Shown here piece by piece: positions 53,069 through 63,720 of a stretch of 64,000 nucleotides of DNA. The DNA lies in assembly GCA_009667805.1 (NCBI GenBank), contig CM019067.1:63470637-63534636 (forward strand), read 5' to 3'. The position numbers were made by a program, and so were the translations under genes. The notes below the pieces were generated by a model, which was not told the DNA's origin, did no database searches, and worked only from the letters and a program-made list of their open reading frames with translations. The DNA comes from Leptobrachium leishanense (lineage: Eukaryota; Chordata; Amphibia; Anura; Megophryidae). Positions within the stretch are counted from its first letter, which is position 1. Each line of letters opens with the position of its first letter.

Positions 53069-54240
53069 GTTAGCTGATGAACCCACGCTACTGACCAATA
53101 CAGTTGTAATCCCATCCACATCCTATAATTTGGTTTTTATTCCATGCTTTGCCATATTCATGACAACTTGTATTTAATCTGCAACGCCTGCCTGTATAGG
53201 TAGCCATCTGATCTGCATCCTATTTCCCTCTAAAACCTAATTTGCACGTGTGAAGCTTCTGTGTTTCCAGACACCCTGTCTTCTGGTGTTTCATCTTAAA
53301 TAGACTGATTGCTGGCCCAACACCAGCGTGGAGGCCTGCTTATAACACCAGCCTGGAGGCTCCCCTGAGCCTGGCTCCCCAGAGGCCCTGCTTTGAAGTG
53401 GCCCTGCGTACAGGTGGCAACAATAGTTAACAACTGGAGTTAGAAACTGGAGGGAGAAACTGCAAAAATCCCCTGTCATCAACTGGTAACCCTGCTCTAA
53501 TCACCCACTAGCACCATGTTGTCCATGTACTTTATTTTTATCTTTATTACATTTACTGTATCTGACACAAAGTCTATTTCTGCCTGTATGCTCATAATGC
53601 AGACCCCGTGTGAAATTGTACGAAATATGAGACACCATCCAGAGTTTAGGACCTTTAATCCCAGCAATATTTCAGTAAAGGACATGCAATAGTAACTAAA
53701 AATTAGCAAATTTACATGATTTTAGTCTTTTTACTGTCTCAGGATAACATTGTTTGTTTTCTGAAACCGGTTAACTACACACCCATGTTTGATATAAATT
53801 ACATGTTAATATAAATTGTCAACAACAAACATTTTACAGTGAAAAGTTAAACTCGAACAAACCATGAAATCTAATCTTCAAAATACGATTTTCTCAATCA
53901 TTTTAACCTCACAACCTCATTTTGAAACTTTCTGCAAACCTGTAGACTACAAATGATTTAAGGGGGCAAACTGTTATTGTCTGTATTCTGGGCTTTCGTG
54001 ATTTGCTTTCCGCCATGCCTATATTACTTTCTCTTGGCTGTTTTATTGTTTGGCATACTATTAGCTTGAAATGGAACATACGGTTTCTCTCACAAGTATA
54101 TATTGTAGTTGATTGCTGAAGCTTCTATTTTTTGCAGTTTATAACTATTCCGAGTTTATGCCAGTTGGCACCGACAGAACAATTCTGCTATTTAGTGAGC
54201 ATTAGAGGCAATATGGTATTGATTGGCTTATTACTATTAT
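53069..54240. other. Anonymous, with two old dispersed repeats
   Basis: Holds the second copy of the repeat at 49921 (53315-53445) and the second copy of the 40780 repeat (53520-53800). The rest is unassigned AT-rich DNA. Confidence 0.5.
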
Positions 54241-54780
54241 ATACTGCCTGGCCAACAAAAAAGTCACACACTTATATTTTATTGGACTGCCTTTTGCTTT
54301 GATTCTGGCATGCAATCACTCACCATGGCACCATTTCGATAAGTTTATGAAATGGCACAACATTTATTTCCATCCAGAGTCGCACTAATTTGTGGTCAAT
54401 GTCTTGTATTGATGATGGGACAGTCGGACGCTGCGTAAAGTCTTGTCCAACACATATTAAAGAGTCTCAATGGGATTAAGGTCTGGACTGTGTGGTGGCC
54501 AATCCATGTGTGAAATGATGTCTCATGCTCCCTGAACCACTCTTGCACAATTTGAGCCCGATGAATCCTGGCATTGCCATCTTGGAATATGCCCGCTGTG
54601 CCATCAGGGAAGAAAAACCCATTGATGGAAAAACCTGCTCATTCAGTATATTCAGGGAGTCACATGACCTAATTTTTTGGGCATATAACGTTGCTGTACC
54701 TAAAATGACCACCTAAAGCAACCCCGGATTATAACAGACTTGTACGGTAAGTGGTGACTTTTTTATGGCCAGGCAGTGTG
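54241..54780 (-). mobile_element. Tc1/mariner-like element, internally deleted
   Basis: Ends ACTGCCTGGCCAACAAAAAA and TTTTTTATGGCCAGGCAGTG are inverted and lie beside TA-rich flanks. The minus strand carries decayed Tc1-type transposase C-terminal codons: the region TCCATGTGTGAAATGATGTC / GCCCGATGAATCCTGGCATT encodes, in broken frames, the segment before the final catalytic acid. At 540 bp it lacks most of the roughly 1.6-kb full-length Tc1 layout, so it is a deletion derivative. Confidence 0.85.
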
Positions 54781-55429
54781 TGGGTGTAAAATATATATTT
54801 CACTTTGTCACCTCATTTCTTTCATATCAGCGTTACACTGGGAAGTGATATTTTTTTTTATTATTCCTGGTCCTTTGTGTCCCAATCTCTTGAAAACAAA
54901 TAATTGTAACTCAGTCCAAAAAACTGCAATCTCTTTTTGTTTAAATATTCTATTGAAGACCATTTCAGTTCAATCCTTCTGCATTAAACATCTTGTAGAA
55001 GCTTGAGTTGATGAGCGCAAGCCAGCGATTTAGTTACAGACACTTTAGTAAGCTTGTTTAGAAATTCTGCATTATGTAATTTATCTATACAGCTTGGCGG
55101 TCTGAAAGCACTTTGTAATGTACTTACATTTTTTCATACTACACAAAAGGATTACTATTTTCCTGATATTTTTTTTCTATCACAGTATGCCATTTTTGTG
55201 TGAAGACAATAAAACAATTTGTATCAGTGTATAATTTTATTCTTTAGTTATATATGGATACATTCATTGGTGGTTTGTCCACAGCGGCCTTTGCAGCAAA
55301 CTCAATCTAGTGAATGTAGCGAAAAACAGCAATAATAAATATTAATAATCTCAATCACAAACAATGTTAAAATCTACAAAATAAGAGAAAAAGATGTGTA
55401 AAACGGCACCTTATACATCAAATATATAT
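54781..55429. other. No recognised feature
   Basis: AT-rich anonymous DNA. Confidence 0.5.
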
Positions 55430-56074
55430 TATTTTTTTTATTTAGAAAGTATTTTACTAGGAAGGATACATTGAGATTTCCCTCGTTTTCAAGTATCCTG
55501 GGTTCAAGAACATTGAAATTTTTACAGTTGTTACAGAAATACAAAGTAATAAATGCAAGATATTAAAAACAAAACACAAACATACAGATTAACACAGAAA
55601 ATAAATATGTAGGAAATATAGTCATTATGTTACATGTTTACAGGAGCATTCTCTATCAAGGTATATAAACAGAGATCTCTTAAGTCAGCCCTCAAAATTT
55701 CCACTCGCCTGCTCGCATTTGGCGAGTGGAAATTATCTGAGGGTGAGTGGGGCGGACTGACCCGTGCTGGGGCCAGGTTCAGTGTGCCACCGCCTTTATT
55801 CACAGCTCCGGTATCGGACTCTTGGAGTCCAAATCCGGAGCTGTCTCTGATCGGCGCTGCCCCCTCCCGCGCGGCCCGTGATGTCCGCGTTTGCGGGTCA
55901 CCTGCCCACCCATGTGATGCATCATACGCTGCGAGTGTGCGACGCATCACATAGGAGGGGTCAGGTGACGCGCGGGAGGGGGCGGAACCACTGCAGTGTG
56001 CTGTTCCCAGACTCCTGTTATAAGTGTGGGAGGCACGCTGCAGCCAGGGGGCGGATCCAGGAGGAAAAATCGTG

Positions 56075-56250
56075 GCCGGCGTTCTTCAGCTGTCCCAAGG
56101 AGGCGAGCGGCCACTGATATGCAGCTTGGCCGCTTGCCTGGGATGAGAACCACCTGACCGGCTGAGCGGCTGGTCAGGTGGTTCCCGGCGAGCGACCAAG
56201 CTGCATATCAGTGGCCGCTCGCCTCCTTGGGACAGCTGAAGAACGCCGGC
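56075..56250. repeat. Inverted repeat inside hAT
   Basis: GCCGGCGTTCTTCAGCTGTC at the left pairs with GACAGCTGAAGAACGCCGGC at the right. Pairing continues through CCACTGATATGCAGCTTGG / CCAAGCTGCATATCAGTGG to CACCTGACC / GGTCAGGTG at the centre (about 56165). Arms are about 80 bp with small indels. Confidence 0.9.
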
Positions 56251-56286
56251 GGGTGGAGGTGAGAGCTGGGGGCTATACACCCATGT

Positions 56287-56570
56287 GTGAGCTGGAGCAT
56301 ATCCATGAGCTGGGGCAAATCCATGAGCTGGGGCAAATCCATGAGTTGGGGCATATCCATGTTCTGGGGCATATCCATGAGCTGGGGCATATCCATGAGC
56401 TGGGGCAGTATCCATGAGCTGGGGCATATCCATGTTCTGGGGCATATCCATGTTCTGGGGCATATCCATGTTCTGGGGCAAATCCATGAGCTGGGGCAAA
56501 TCCATGAACTGGGGCATATCCATGAACTGGGGCATATCCATGAGCTGGGGCATATCCATGAGCTGGGGGC
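56287..56570. repeat. 18-bp minisatellite, about 15 units
   Basis: Units read ATCCATGAGCTGGGGCAA or variants (CATGTTCTGG, CATGAACTGG, GCATAT). The 18-bp period is a multiple of three, so hexapeptide-repeat frames are open on both strands (for example MDMPQL on the minus strand). One unit (near 56405) has an extra base that shifts the frame, which argues against coding. Confidence 0.95.
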
Positions 56571-56714
56571 ATTTTTATATGAGGTATGTTCTTATTAGAA
56601 AGCGGTCACATGACATAACAAAAAGTATCGGTACTCGCTATCGGTGAGTACTTGAAAAAAAGAATCGGTACTCGTACTCGGTTTTAAAAAAGTGGTATCG
56701 TGCATCCCTACTAT

Positions 56715-56880
56715 ATACCCATGTGTGAGCTGGGGCTATATACCCATGTGTGAGCTGGGGCTATATACCCATGTGTGAGCTGGGGCAATATTTATATCCA
56801 TGTGAGCGGGGGAAATATATATATATCCATGTGAGCTGGGGCAATACATATATCCATGTGAGCTGGGGGCATATATATCT
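56715..56880. repeat. 25-bp repeat array, related to 18-bp unit
   Basis: CTATATACCCATGTGTGAGC plus TGGGG repeats three times (period 25), then decays into TATATCCATGTGAGCTGGGG variants. CCATG...GAGCTGGGG is shared with the 18-bp array, so both likely come from one seed. Confidence 0.85.
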
Positions 56881-57054
56881 GCCTGTCACTATGAACCCAA
56901 CACCAGCTCTTGGCCAATACTGGTAGAATGCCCCCCAAACCTGTGTCTGGATCCACCCCTGGTGAGAGCATGGAAGACCGCCAGGCAAGAACAAAGGAAG
57001 ACCAGCCGAGGCCCGATCTGCCGCCTGGAAGTTGCACTGGTGAGTGACTACAGG

Positions 57055-57233
57055 GCCTGTGCCCATTTAAGGGAACATGTGCCAAACTAAGGGGACCTGT
57101 GCCTATGTAAGGGGACCAGTGCCAATGTAAGGGGACCTGTGCCTATGTAAGGGGACCTGTGCCAATGTAAGGGAACCTGTGCCTATGTAAGGGGACCTGT
57201 GCCTATTTAAGGGGACCTGCGCCAATGTAATTA
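57055..57233. repeat. 20-bp minisatellite, about 9 units
   Basis: GGGGACCTGTGCCTATGTAA and close variants (CCAATGTAA, CCTATTTAA) repeat head to tail. Period 20 bp, so no frame is maintained. Confidence 0.95.
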
Positions 57234-58510
57234 ACATTAATTGTTAATGTTATTTATTTTTGTAACTTTATTCTGACTAAAACATTTAACTGTAATTTTG
57301 TAAGATATTTTAAGAGGGCGTGTTTCGGGGAGGAGTTAAGGGTGGGGTTAAAGGCAGGGGATAGGTGGGGCAACTGGTGGCGAATAACTCTTAATATCTG
57401 GCTAGTAGCTTGGGACTTGAAATTTTGAGCCCTGTCTTAAGTGACTATATTTGATGGTGACGATGGTGACGATTTGATGGTGTCTGGGAGGTTATTCCAT
57501 AATTGTGGTGTTCTGTAAGAAAATGAGGATCGAGGCACTTTCTTTTTGTATTGTGGTATTGCAAGTAAGGTGCAGGTCCTGGATCGGAGGTTATAGGATG
57601 AGGGAGCTGCCAGGGGAAGCAGTCTATTCAGGTAGGGTGGCAGCTTCCCAGAAAACCTCTTAAACACCAGGTTGGAAAGGTGAAGGGTGCGTCTAGATTC
57701 CAGCGACGGCCAGTTTAGTTCTTTTAACATGTCACAATGGTGTGTCATGTAGTTACATTGTAGCACAAAGCGGCAGAATGAGTTATACAATGTAGTAAGT
57801 TTATGAAGGTGCGTTTGCGGGGCGGCTGCATACACTACATCTCCGTATTCAATAACTGGCATAAGCATTTGTTGTACGATCTGCTTTCTTACCGCGGCGC
57901 TCAGGCAGGATTTGTTTCTGTACAGGGCACCTAGTTTAGGGTAAAGTTTGAGAGTTTTTCGATGTGGGGGCCAAAGGATAGATTTGGATCTAACCACATA
58001 CCTAGATATTTGAGAGAAGTAACTGTGGTCAACGTGCCATTTGATTTTGCACTGACACATAGGATTTTGCAATTTCTGTAGTTTAGATGCTGTTCCAAAG
58101 AGCATCGTAACAGTTTTGGCAGTATTTAGAAAAAGTTTGTTATCTTTGATCCACTTTTCAACCTCTGTGAATTATTCTTTCAGCACGGCCTCCGGCTGTG
58201 GGAGATTTGGTCTGCTGGTATAGATTACAGTGTCCTCTGCATAGAAATGGCTGCCAGAAATGGACACATATTGCGATCGATTGGATACATATGATTGAAA
58301 CTGTGTTAGCGTGCGATCACCAATGCCAGAGTTTTCAAGTTTTTGTAATAGGATGCCATGGTCTACTGTTTCAAAGGCCTTGGCAAAATCAAGGAAGATG
58401 GCTCCAGTTAGGTCTCCTTGTTCCATGTCAGCTTGGATATCATTACAAACTTTTAAAAGGGCAGTTGTAGTTGAGTGATTTGGATGAAAGTCTGATTTAA
58501 TCTGGGGGAG

Positions 58511-59904
58511 TTAGGGTAATCTTGAACATGATTGATCCATACATTCTAAATAAGTGGTCTTACAATTGAAAAATCTGTTTATTTCTACGCTTAAAATATC
58601 ACCATTATTAAACAAGGTCTCAAAAATTGTGATTGATTTTGATTTACCAATAAGACAACAATATGAGATATCAGACTGTAAGTCTCTCGTTAAAACACAT
58701 GAAGGGCACGGAATAGTCTCCCATTTACTCAGCGAAGCCCAATTGTAGTAGTTTTCTGGGTTGAGATTTGGTGATTCCTGTAGTTACATACGTATTATCA
58801 GAAATCAAAGAGTAGTGGAATGTCCTTGGGTTCAGCAAAAGACTTTAATGTTCTATATTAAACCTCTAAATTGCTTATAGTGACTAAAAATAAGCAGTAA
58901 TCTTTCAACGCTTCAAACTTCTTTGTTTCTCTGTTTCTTCTACTGTTTCTCCTCTCAAACCATCCTTTTTTCTAGTAAGAACTTTCATTGCTATTCAACT
59001 AGAATCTAGAATTATCACATATATAAGGCTTCAAAAAGGAGTGTCTTATACAAATCTATTTCTAATATAGCTAGTAAAGACAATAAAATTCTAAATAAAT
59101 ATTTATATTATGTAATATAAATATTATAGAGTGATTTTTATTATCATGTAGCGTTGATTGTTTAAATCCACAGGGCCCCAACGGTGACTAGTCAAAGATT
59201 CTTTTGTTTCATTCACTGGCCAGTTGAATACAGTACACGGGTACGCGAGACAACACACATACACATTTTTGAGTTATTATTCACAGGACTTACACTCCAG
59301 AACTGAGGGGGCTAACCGTTTCTTTTGCCGCCGCGTGTTTTTCCCGCGTTACGAATTCTTGTCATTTAAATACCATATATGCGTAATATATGCTGTTTTA
59401 TTGGGATCAGTAAAGAATATAATACATAAAAATCCACAACAGTGCTGGTGTATAGTTATTTCCTAGTGCGGGGAGACTAACCCGAGGTTTATTCAGCGGC
59501 TCCTCCGGGAGTGAGCGCTACAATCATATAATATAATGTATGTAAATATATATTATTATATAATTATGTAACAGAAATAAATACAGTTATGTATTTTACA
59601 AGTATCTGTTTTATCACAAATAATAGAGTGGTTACAGCAATGAAATAAATACACAATAAATAAACCTTAAGAAATAAAGCAATGTTGTTCAAAAATAAGT
59701 TTTACTTTTTATACTTTGTAACACATTTTATATTCAAATATTTCCCCCATAGGCACCCTGTTTTAATATCTACATTTCTATTCTGCAAATAAAACATTAA
59801 ACAAATCCCAGTGAATCTCACTGGGATGTTTCTCTATTAAAAACTACATAATTTGGTTGTGCTGAAATCTTTTTGATTATGTATAAAATATTTTTTTCCC
59901 AATA
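58511..59904. other. No recognised feature
   Basis: AT-rich. Frames at 58554 (64 codons) and 59224 (80 codons) have no motif I recognise. Could hold old LTR sequence, but I could not identify ends. Confidence 0.45.
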
Positions 59905-61690
59905 TAATTTTTTTTTTTAGTATTTTGTTTGCAAGATAAAAACAGGAGGGAAGGGGGATACAAAAAAGAAAAATGGGGAGGGGTACAGGGGGACATTGCA
60001 ACCAGCCATGTAACAGCAATGATTTGAGAAAGACATACATAGTATTCACTTTACCATTTACAACTTTCCAAGGGCGTACATAATGAAAGAAGGACTTTAC
60101 AGTTTAACAGTATACGTGTCCCAAATAGACCAATGGTCCATCCTCGTTTGAGGGATCCCCGCGAGGTCCCTAGCCATCCCATTCAGAAGTCTCAGTACTC
60201 TCAGTCGGTCAGTAATATCCTTTAGTGTGGGAAGGGAGGAAAAATAAAAAAGGGAAGGAAAAAAAGGAAACAAAAAAGAAAATATATAGAGTCGCTGCAA
60301 AAAGCAGCCTCTCCCTGTACAAAAAAATGACTCCATGGCCACAGGTATACATCGGGCCTACCCCAAGAACCATAGGGGGCGTTGGAGTGCTGCCAGAGGA
60401 GGGTGGAAAACATCTGTCTGCAACAGCGTCAGACCGTCAGACCGGCCAGATGAAGCAAATCAAAAGGCAAAAGGCAAGTCCAGGCATCTGAGGACCCAAC
60501 AAAAGTCCCAAAAACAAGGAAAACAGTTATGGAAAGAAAACTCTACCACTTCTCACTTCTCAGGACGCACACGGTGCAATTCCGGTGACACCTTAGATGG
60601 CGAGGGAGGGACCCGGTTTGGAGGGGTCACCTCACCCATCAGATCCCACACTTGTAGAGAGGAAACACCCTCCTGCAGCGTGTGAACAACGGATAAGATA
60701 CCTCAGTAGGTAACCAGTAGCTTCAGGGTGAAGCCCCATATATACTGGATGTGATGGTTGCGAAGCACCTTGGTAACTGGCAAGAATTTTCTGCGCCGTT
60801 GCATCTTAGCCGCCAAAAGGTCCGGGAAAAAGGAAATTCCAGCATAGGTATCAGGAAGAAACGGAGCCTTCCGCATAGCCGCCATCAATGAATCTTTAAC
60901 GTGGTAAAATTGAATACGCGTCAAAGCATCTCTGGGGATCGCAGCATCCAGGTTGCGTCGTTTTGGAACACGGTGCACCCTAATTAGCAGCAGAGCCGGG
61001 TCATCAGCATCAGGCAGTAGAATATGAAACAGGTCAAGCAGATAAGCAGACAGGCCTTCAGAATTAACCGATTCAGGAAAGCCACGAATTCGAATACTAT
61101 TCCTGCGGGAGCGATCTTCTAAGTTCGTGACCTTAAGCAAAAGAGCATCGCGGGACGTTTTTAAATCTTTAGAGGCATCCACTAGTTCATTATGGGCCAA
61201 GCAAAAAGTGTCGGATTTATGTTCCAAGAGATCAGTATGTTCACCTATGGCACGGATTTCTTGGTGCGGGGATGCAGTAATCGAGCGGAAATCTTCCTGT
61301 ATCGTGGAGCGGAGATCATGCAGCATGGCCTGAATTTGCCTACCGGTAGCTGGAGCCAAAAATGGAAGGTTCAGATGCTGGGGATCAGCGTCCACTGCCT
61401 CCTCCGTGGGACTAGGAGAGTGCGGGGATCGAGGGCCCAGGGCGCTGCCATCTTGCGGCCTATCCCACAGCTTCCTGGATTGAACCGCATCTGCTGGTTT
61501 CTGGGTATTGGTGGGTGCCATCGGTGACTGGAGGTCTGCAGGTTTAGGTGAGGCAACTGCAGCAAACATTTGCTGCCGTTGTGAGCCGCGGTGGCCAAAA
61601 ATGCTGACGAACAATGAGATATTACAGGGGCGCTGAGAAATACTAAAGTGTATGGAAGGGAAAAGCTGCTATACCCAGAGTGCACCTCCC
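59905..61690 (-). mobile_element. L1-like unit carrying ORF1 only
   Basis: Minus-strand L1-type unit: ORF1 (60703-61614), then about 800 bp without an endonuclease or RT frame, then a T-run on the plus strand at about 59909-59920 that would be the poly(A) tail. A short minus frame (60097-60342) may be the end of ORF2 or 3' UTR. This layout resembles ORF1-only HAL1-type derivatives known from mammals. Boundaries are approximate and no TSD was found. Confidence 0.55.
60703..61614 (-). CDS. L1-type ORF1 protein, 303 aa
   Basis: Probable LINE-1 ORF1 protein, an RNA-binding chaperone that coats L1 RNA as trimers in cytoplasmic particles. Residues 1-90 are proline/serine-rich and unstructured. Residues about 90-167 are heptad-like with leucines and charged residues, consistent with the trimer coiled coil. 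LEDRSRRNSIRIRGFPE (165-181) is the L1 ORF1 signature at the coiled-coil/RRM border. RVHRVPK (212-218) and the C-terminal domain follow, with RDALTRIQFYHVKDSLMAAM (228-247) and MQRRRKFLPVTKVL (271-284). The length is within the usual range (about 300-370). The start is the first Met of the frame; Met 16 or Met 32 are alternatives. There are no stops or frameshifts, unlike every other retroelement frame in the window. The partner ORF2 is absent downstream. Confidence 0.75.
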   Translation of the reverse strand: MFVSIFGHRGSQRQQMFAAVASPKPADLQSPMAPTNTQKPADAVQSRKLWDRPQDGSALGPRSPHSPSPTEEAVDADPQHLNLPFLAPATGRQIQAMLHDLRSTIQEDFRSITASPHQEIRAIGEHTDLLEHKSDTFCLAHNELVDASKDLKTSRDALLLKVTNLEDRSRRNSIRIRGFPESVNSEGLSAYLLDLFHILLPDADDPALLLIRVHRVPKRRNLDAAIPRDALTRIQFYHVKDSLMAAMRKAPFLPDTYAGISFFPDLLAAKMQRRRKFLPVTKVLRNHHIQYIWGFTLKLLVTY

Positions 61691-62755
61691 TTAGGTATCA
61701 CAACAACGAAAGAATCAAAACAAAAATAGAGAAATAGGGAAAGCGCTAATCCATCCAAATCCACAGAGCATATGATACTAGATAATCAGTGTATAAGGAA
61801 AACATACACAAATACACAATCGCCATGTGTGACTAATAACCGATCCCTAAATATATAAAACCATCTAATAATGACTTTGAGATCTGTCATTTTCTATAGG
61901 GATTCCTTCTTTCTGTTTTTGGTTACCTTAATAGTGACCCCTCTGTGTATTCGCTTTTGTTTTATTTGTTTTATTTTATGTCATTTACTATGCATTTATT
62001 AAGCATGTGAAATTTGCGGGTACTAGGAATATAAAGGACACTGTCAAATCTCTTAGTTCTATGACTAATTTTGAGGGTGATTTTCCAGAATTTTTATCAT
62101 TGTGTTTTAGATGTATTATAATTTTATGTGTATGATCATGTGCATACTCCCATACGTAGTGGCTAATATGCCTTAAGAGAATTCTTTATATGTGCAGTGC
62201 ACCCTCTTGCCCTATATATGTTTCTTTTTCAGGTGTTGGAATTGGAGATCATTTCGTCAATACGTTTTTGAATTGGGAACTATCATTGAATTTGATCATT
62301 GAAAAGTGGGCAGAGTATATATAAAGATGGCGTTTGATGCACTTCCGGTGGTGCGGGACTTAGTTGTATGACGCGCCGATTTCCTGAGAGAAACGCGCAT
62401 GATGAGCATCTTGATATCAACTTGCGGGTTAAAGGTCCGGAGTGAAGAAAGATCGGCGGGGGACCACAAAGATGGACGGAATAACTTCCTGCCTATTTAG
62501 TAACTTAATTGTTTAATTGTCCAATTATTGTATACATGTGCAATGTGTTGACATTTTTATTTACATCATCTGGAAAATCATCTTATATTTGTTGCTTTTG
62601 CGATTGATGCTCCTATTTGAAGACACCACTTGCTGTCATTACCGAGCCAGTAACTTTACAGGCTCACAAACACGTGAACAAAGAATGGTGCAGCGCCACA
62701 CAACATGCATCCACCACCAGGGTGCCCAGATAGCCAATCTCAGGATATAGTGGTT
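61691..62755. other. Unassigned, possibly PLE sequence
   Basis: Contains TATATATAAAGATGGC near 62318 and GACGCGCCGATTTCCTGAGA followed by GAAACGCGC (62370-62397). The latter recalls a hammerhead with its stem II deleted, but the core is incomplete. No frame of note. Confidence 0.35.
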
Positions 62756-63720
62756 TCCCCTATACCATTACACACAATGAAAGAATCAATAACCTGGATC
62801 GGCGCAAGTACTGCTCTCTGGGGTCCCGGAATCTCGTGTATGTATATATATATAATATAAAAGAGACAATAATAGTGCAACACTGTTATACACAATATAA
62901 TATAAATATATGTGGTATATATCCCACTCACAAGTGTAGAGCCGTACACTGGCTCTGAGTGGGTCCAGGCATGCGGGTGATTGTCTTCAACTTCTTAGGT
63001 GACCCCCACCTTACAGCAAATTTTCTGTCCGAAGTTTAAACAGTAGGAAGGGAAAAAGGAAGAGAATTCCTTGTGTAGATCCACAAATTAAGGTCACAAT
63101 GTTATGTACAGTTGGAATCGTACTCACATTCTGTGGAGCTCACACAGCTCATGGATATATGCCCATAGGTTTTTTTGTGGGAAAAAAAACCCAGAGGAAA
63201 AACCACCGATGTTGCAGGAATCAGCAAAGCAGGAATCAGAATTGGAGATGGAAAAATAAAAATTTATTTAAAATATAGTTAAAATCGCCACCAGAACGCG
63301 TTTCGCCGTATCAAGTAGCGGCTTCATCAGCTGGAATGGTTATCATGGTCCTATAGACCCTTTTATAGTGTCCATAAGCTTTCTTAATTATCCCCATATG
63401 TCCTGTTTGCTTCTTTAATTGATCCTTCCGGTTTCTTCGACATCTGATAATGGGCGCCGCCATTTTGCGCATGCGCGGTTTACTTCCGCGTTCCACCGCG
63501 TTCCAAAACGCCGCTTTTTAACTTCCGCGTTCCACCGCGTTCCAAGCGCCGCTCTTTTACTTCCGGTTGGCGATTCTCGGCCAGGAAGATAGAGTTTTTC
63601 TTTTTTTTTCACAAAATTCAACAGTTGAGGCTTTAAAAAACTTCCCCCTTTTCGCCATATGCATCGCAAAAAAACAAAACATTGCACATATTAAACTCAA
63701 ATGGAGCTAACACTGTAGAA
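62756..63720 (-). mobile_element. PLE terminal repeat
   Basis: Assigned from the hammerhead at 63291-63334 and the adjoining AACGCG / GGCTTCATCAG layout also found in the palindrome at 20.3 kb. Upstream (63440-63600 on plus) is a CpG-rich block with a short tandem repeat, ACTTCCGCGTTCCACCGCG, twice (about 63482 and 63522), which could be promoter-like. Ends and TSD are not resolved. Confidence 0.55.
63291..63334 (-). ncRNA. Hammerhead ribozyme in PLE terminal repeat
   Basis: Minus-strand order: CCAG (stem I), CTGATGA, A, stem II GCCG / CGGC around CTACTTGATA, GAAA, CGCG, TT, then CTGG pairing with CCAG. All core bases fit the consensus. Cleavage would follow GUU (63295/63294). Stem III is minimal, as in the right arm at 20318. 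Confidence 0.75.

Larger units (their letters stand above)
55686..57434 (+). mobile_element. hAT element with minisatellites, perfect TSD
   Basis: Ends CAGCCCTCAAAATTTCCAC and TTGAAATTTTGAGCCCTG, flanked by a perfect 8-bp TSD, TCTTAAGT (55678-55685 and 57435-57442). The LINE reads through on removal. Inside are a long inverted repeat (56075-56250), an 18-bp minisatellite, a second hAT-like scrap ending CGTGCATCCCTA (about 56710), a 25-bp array and a 20-bp array. No transposase frame. All long frames follow the repeats. Confidence 0.95.
55430..58510 (-). pseudogene. L2/Rex-like LINE RT fragment, largest copy
   Basis: A minus-strand LINE split by the hAT at 55686-57434. Upstream it encodes HPNHSTTTALLKV then AIFLDFAKAFETVDHGILL (RT motif A, about 58400-58350) and SYVSNRSQYVSISG. 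It then jumps directly to HFYAEDTVIY, so the block between motifs A and C is deleted. The motif C aspartate is replaced (YAEDT in place of YADDT). Downstream (57437-58105) come YPKLGALYRNKSCLS, VRKQIVQQMLMP and LWNNLPDTIKSS. The 3' end has TTTTACTAGGAAGGATACAT near 55455. Copies of the family also lie at 2889 and 36977. Not functional. Confidence 0.9.

Noticed and set aside
56086..56647. Hexapeptide-repeat proteins (MDMPQL, SWGISM)
   Set aside because: An 18-bp period keeps all frames open on both strands, and one unit carries a frame-shifting base. No start context or flanking exon.
62370..62400. CCTGAGAGAAACGCGC as a hammerhead
   Set aside because: Lacks the full CUGANGA core and stem II. 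At best a deleted relic.
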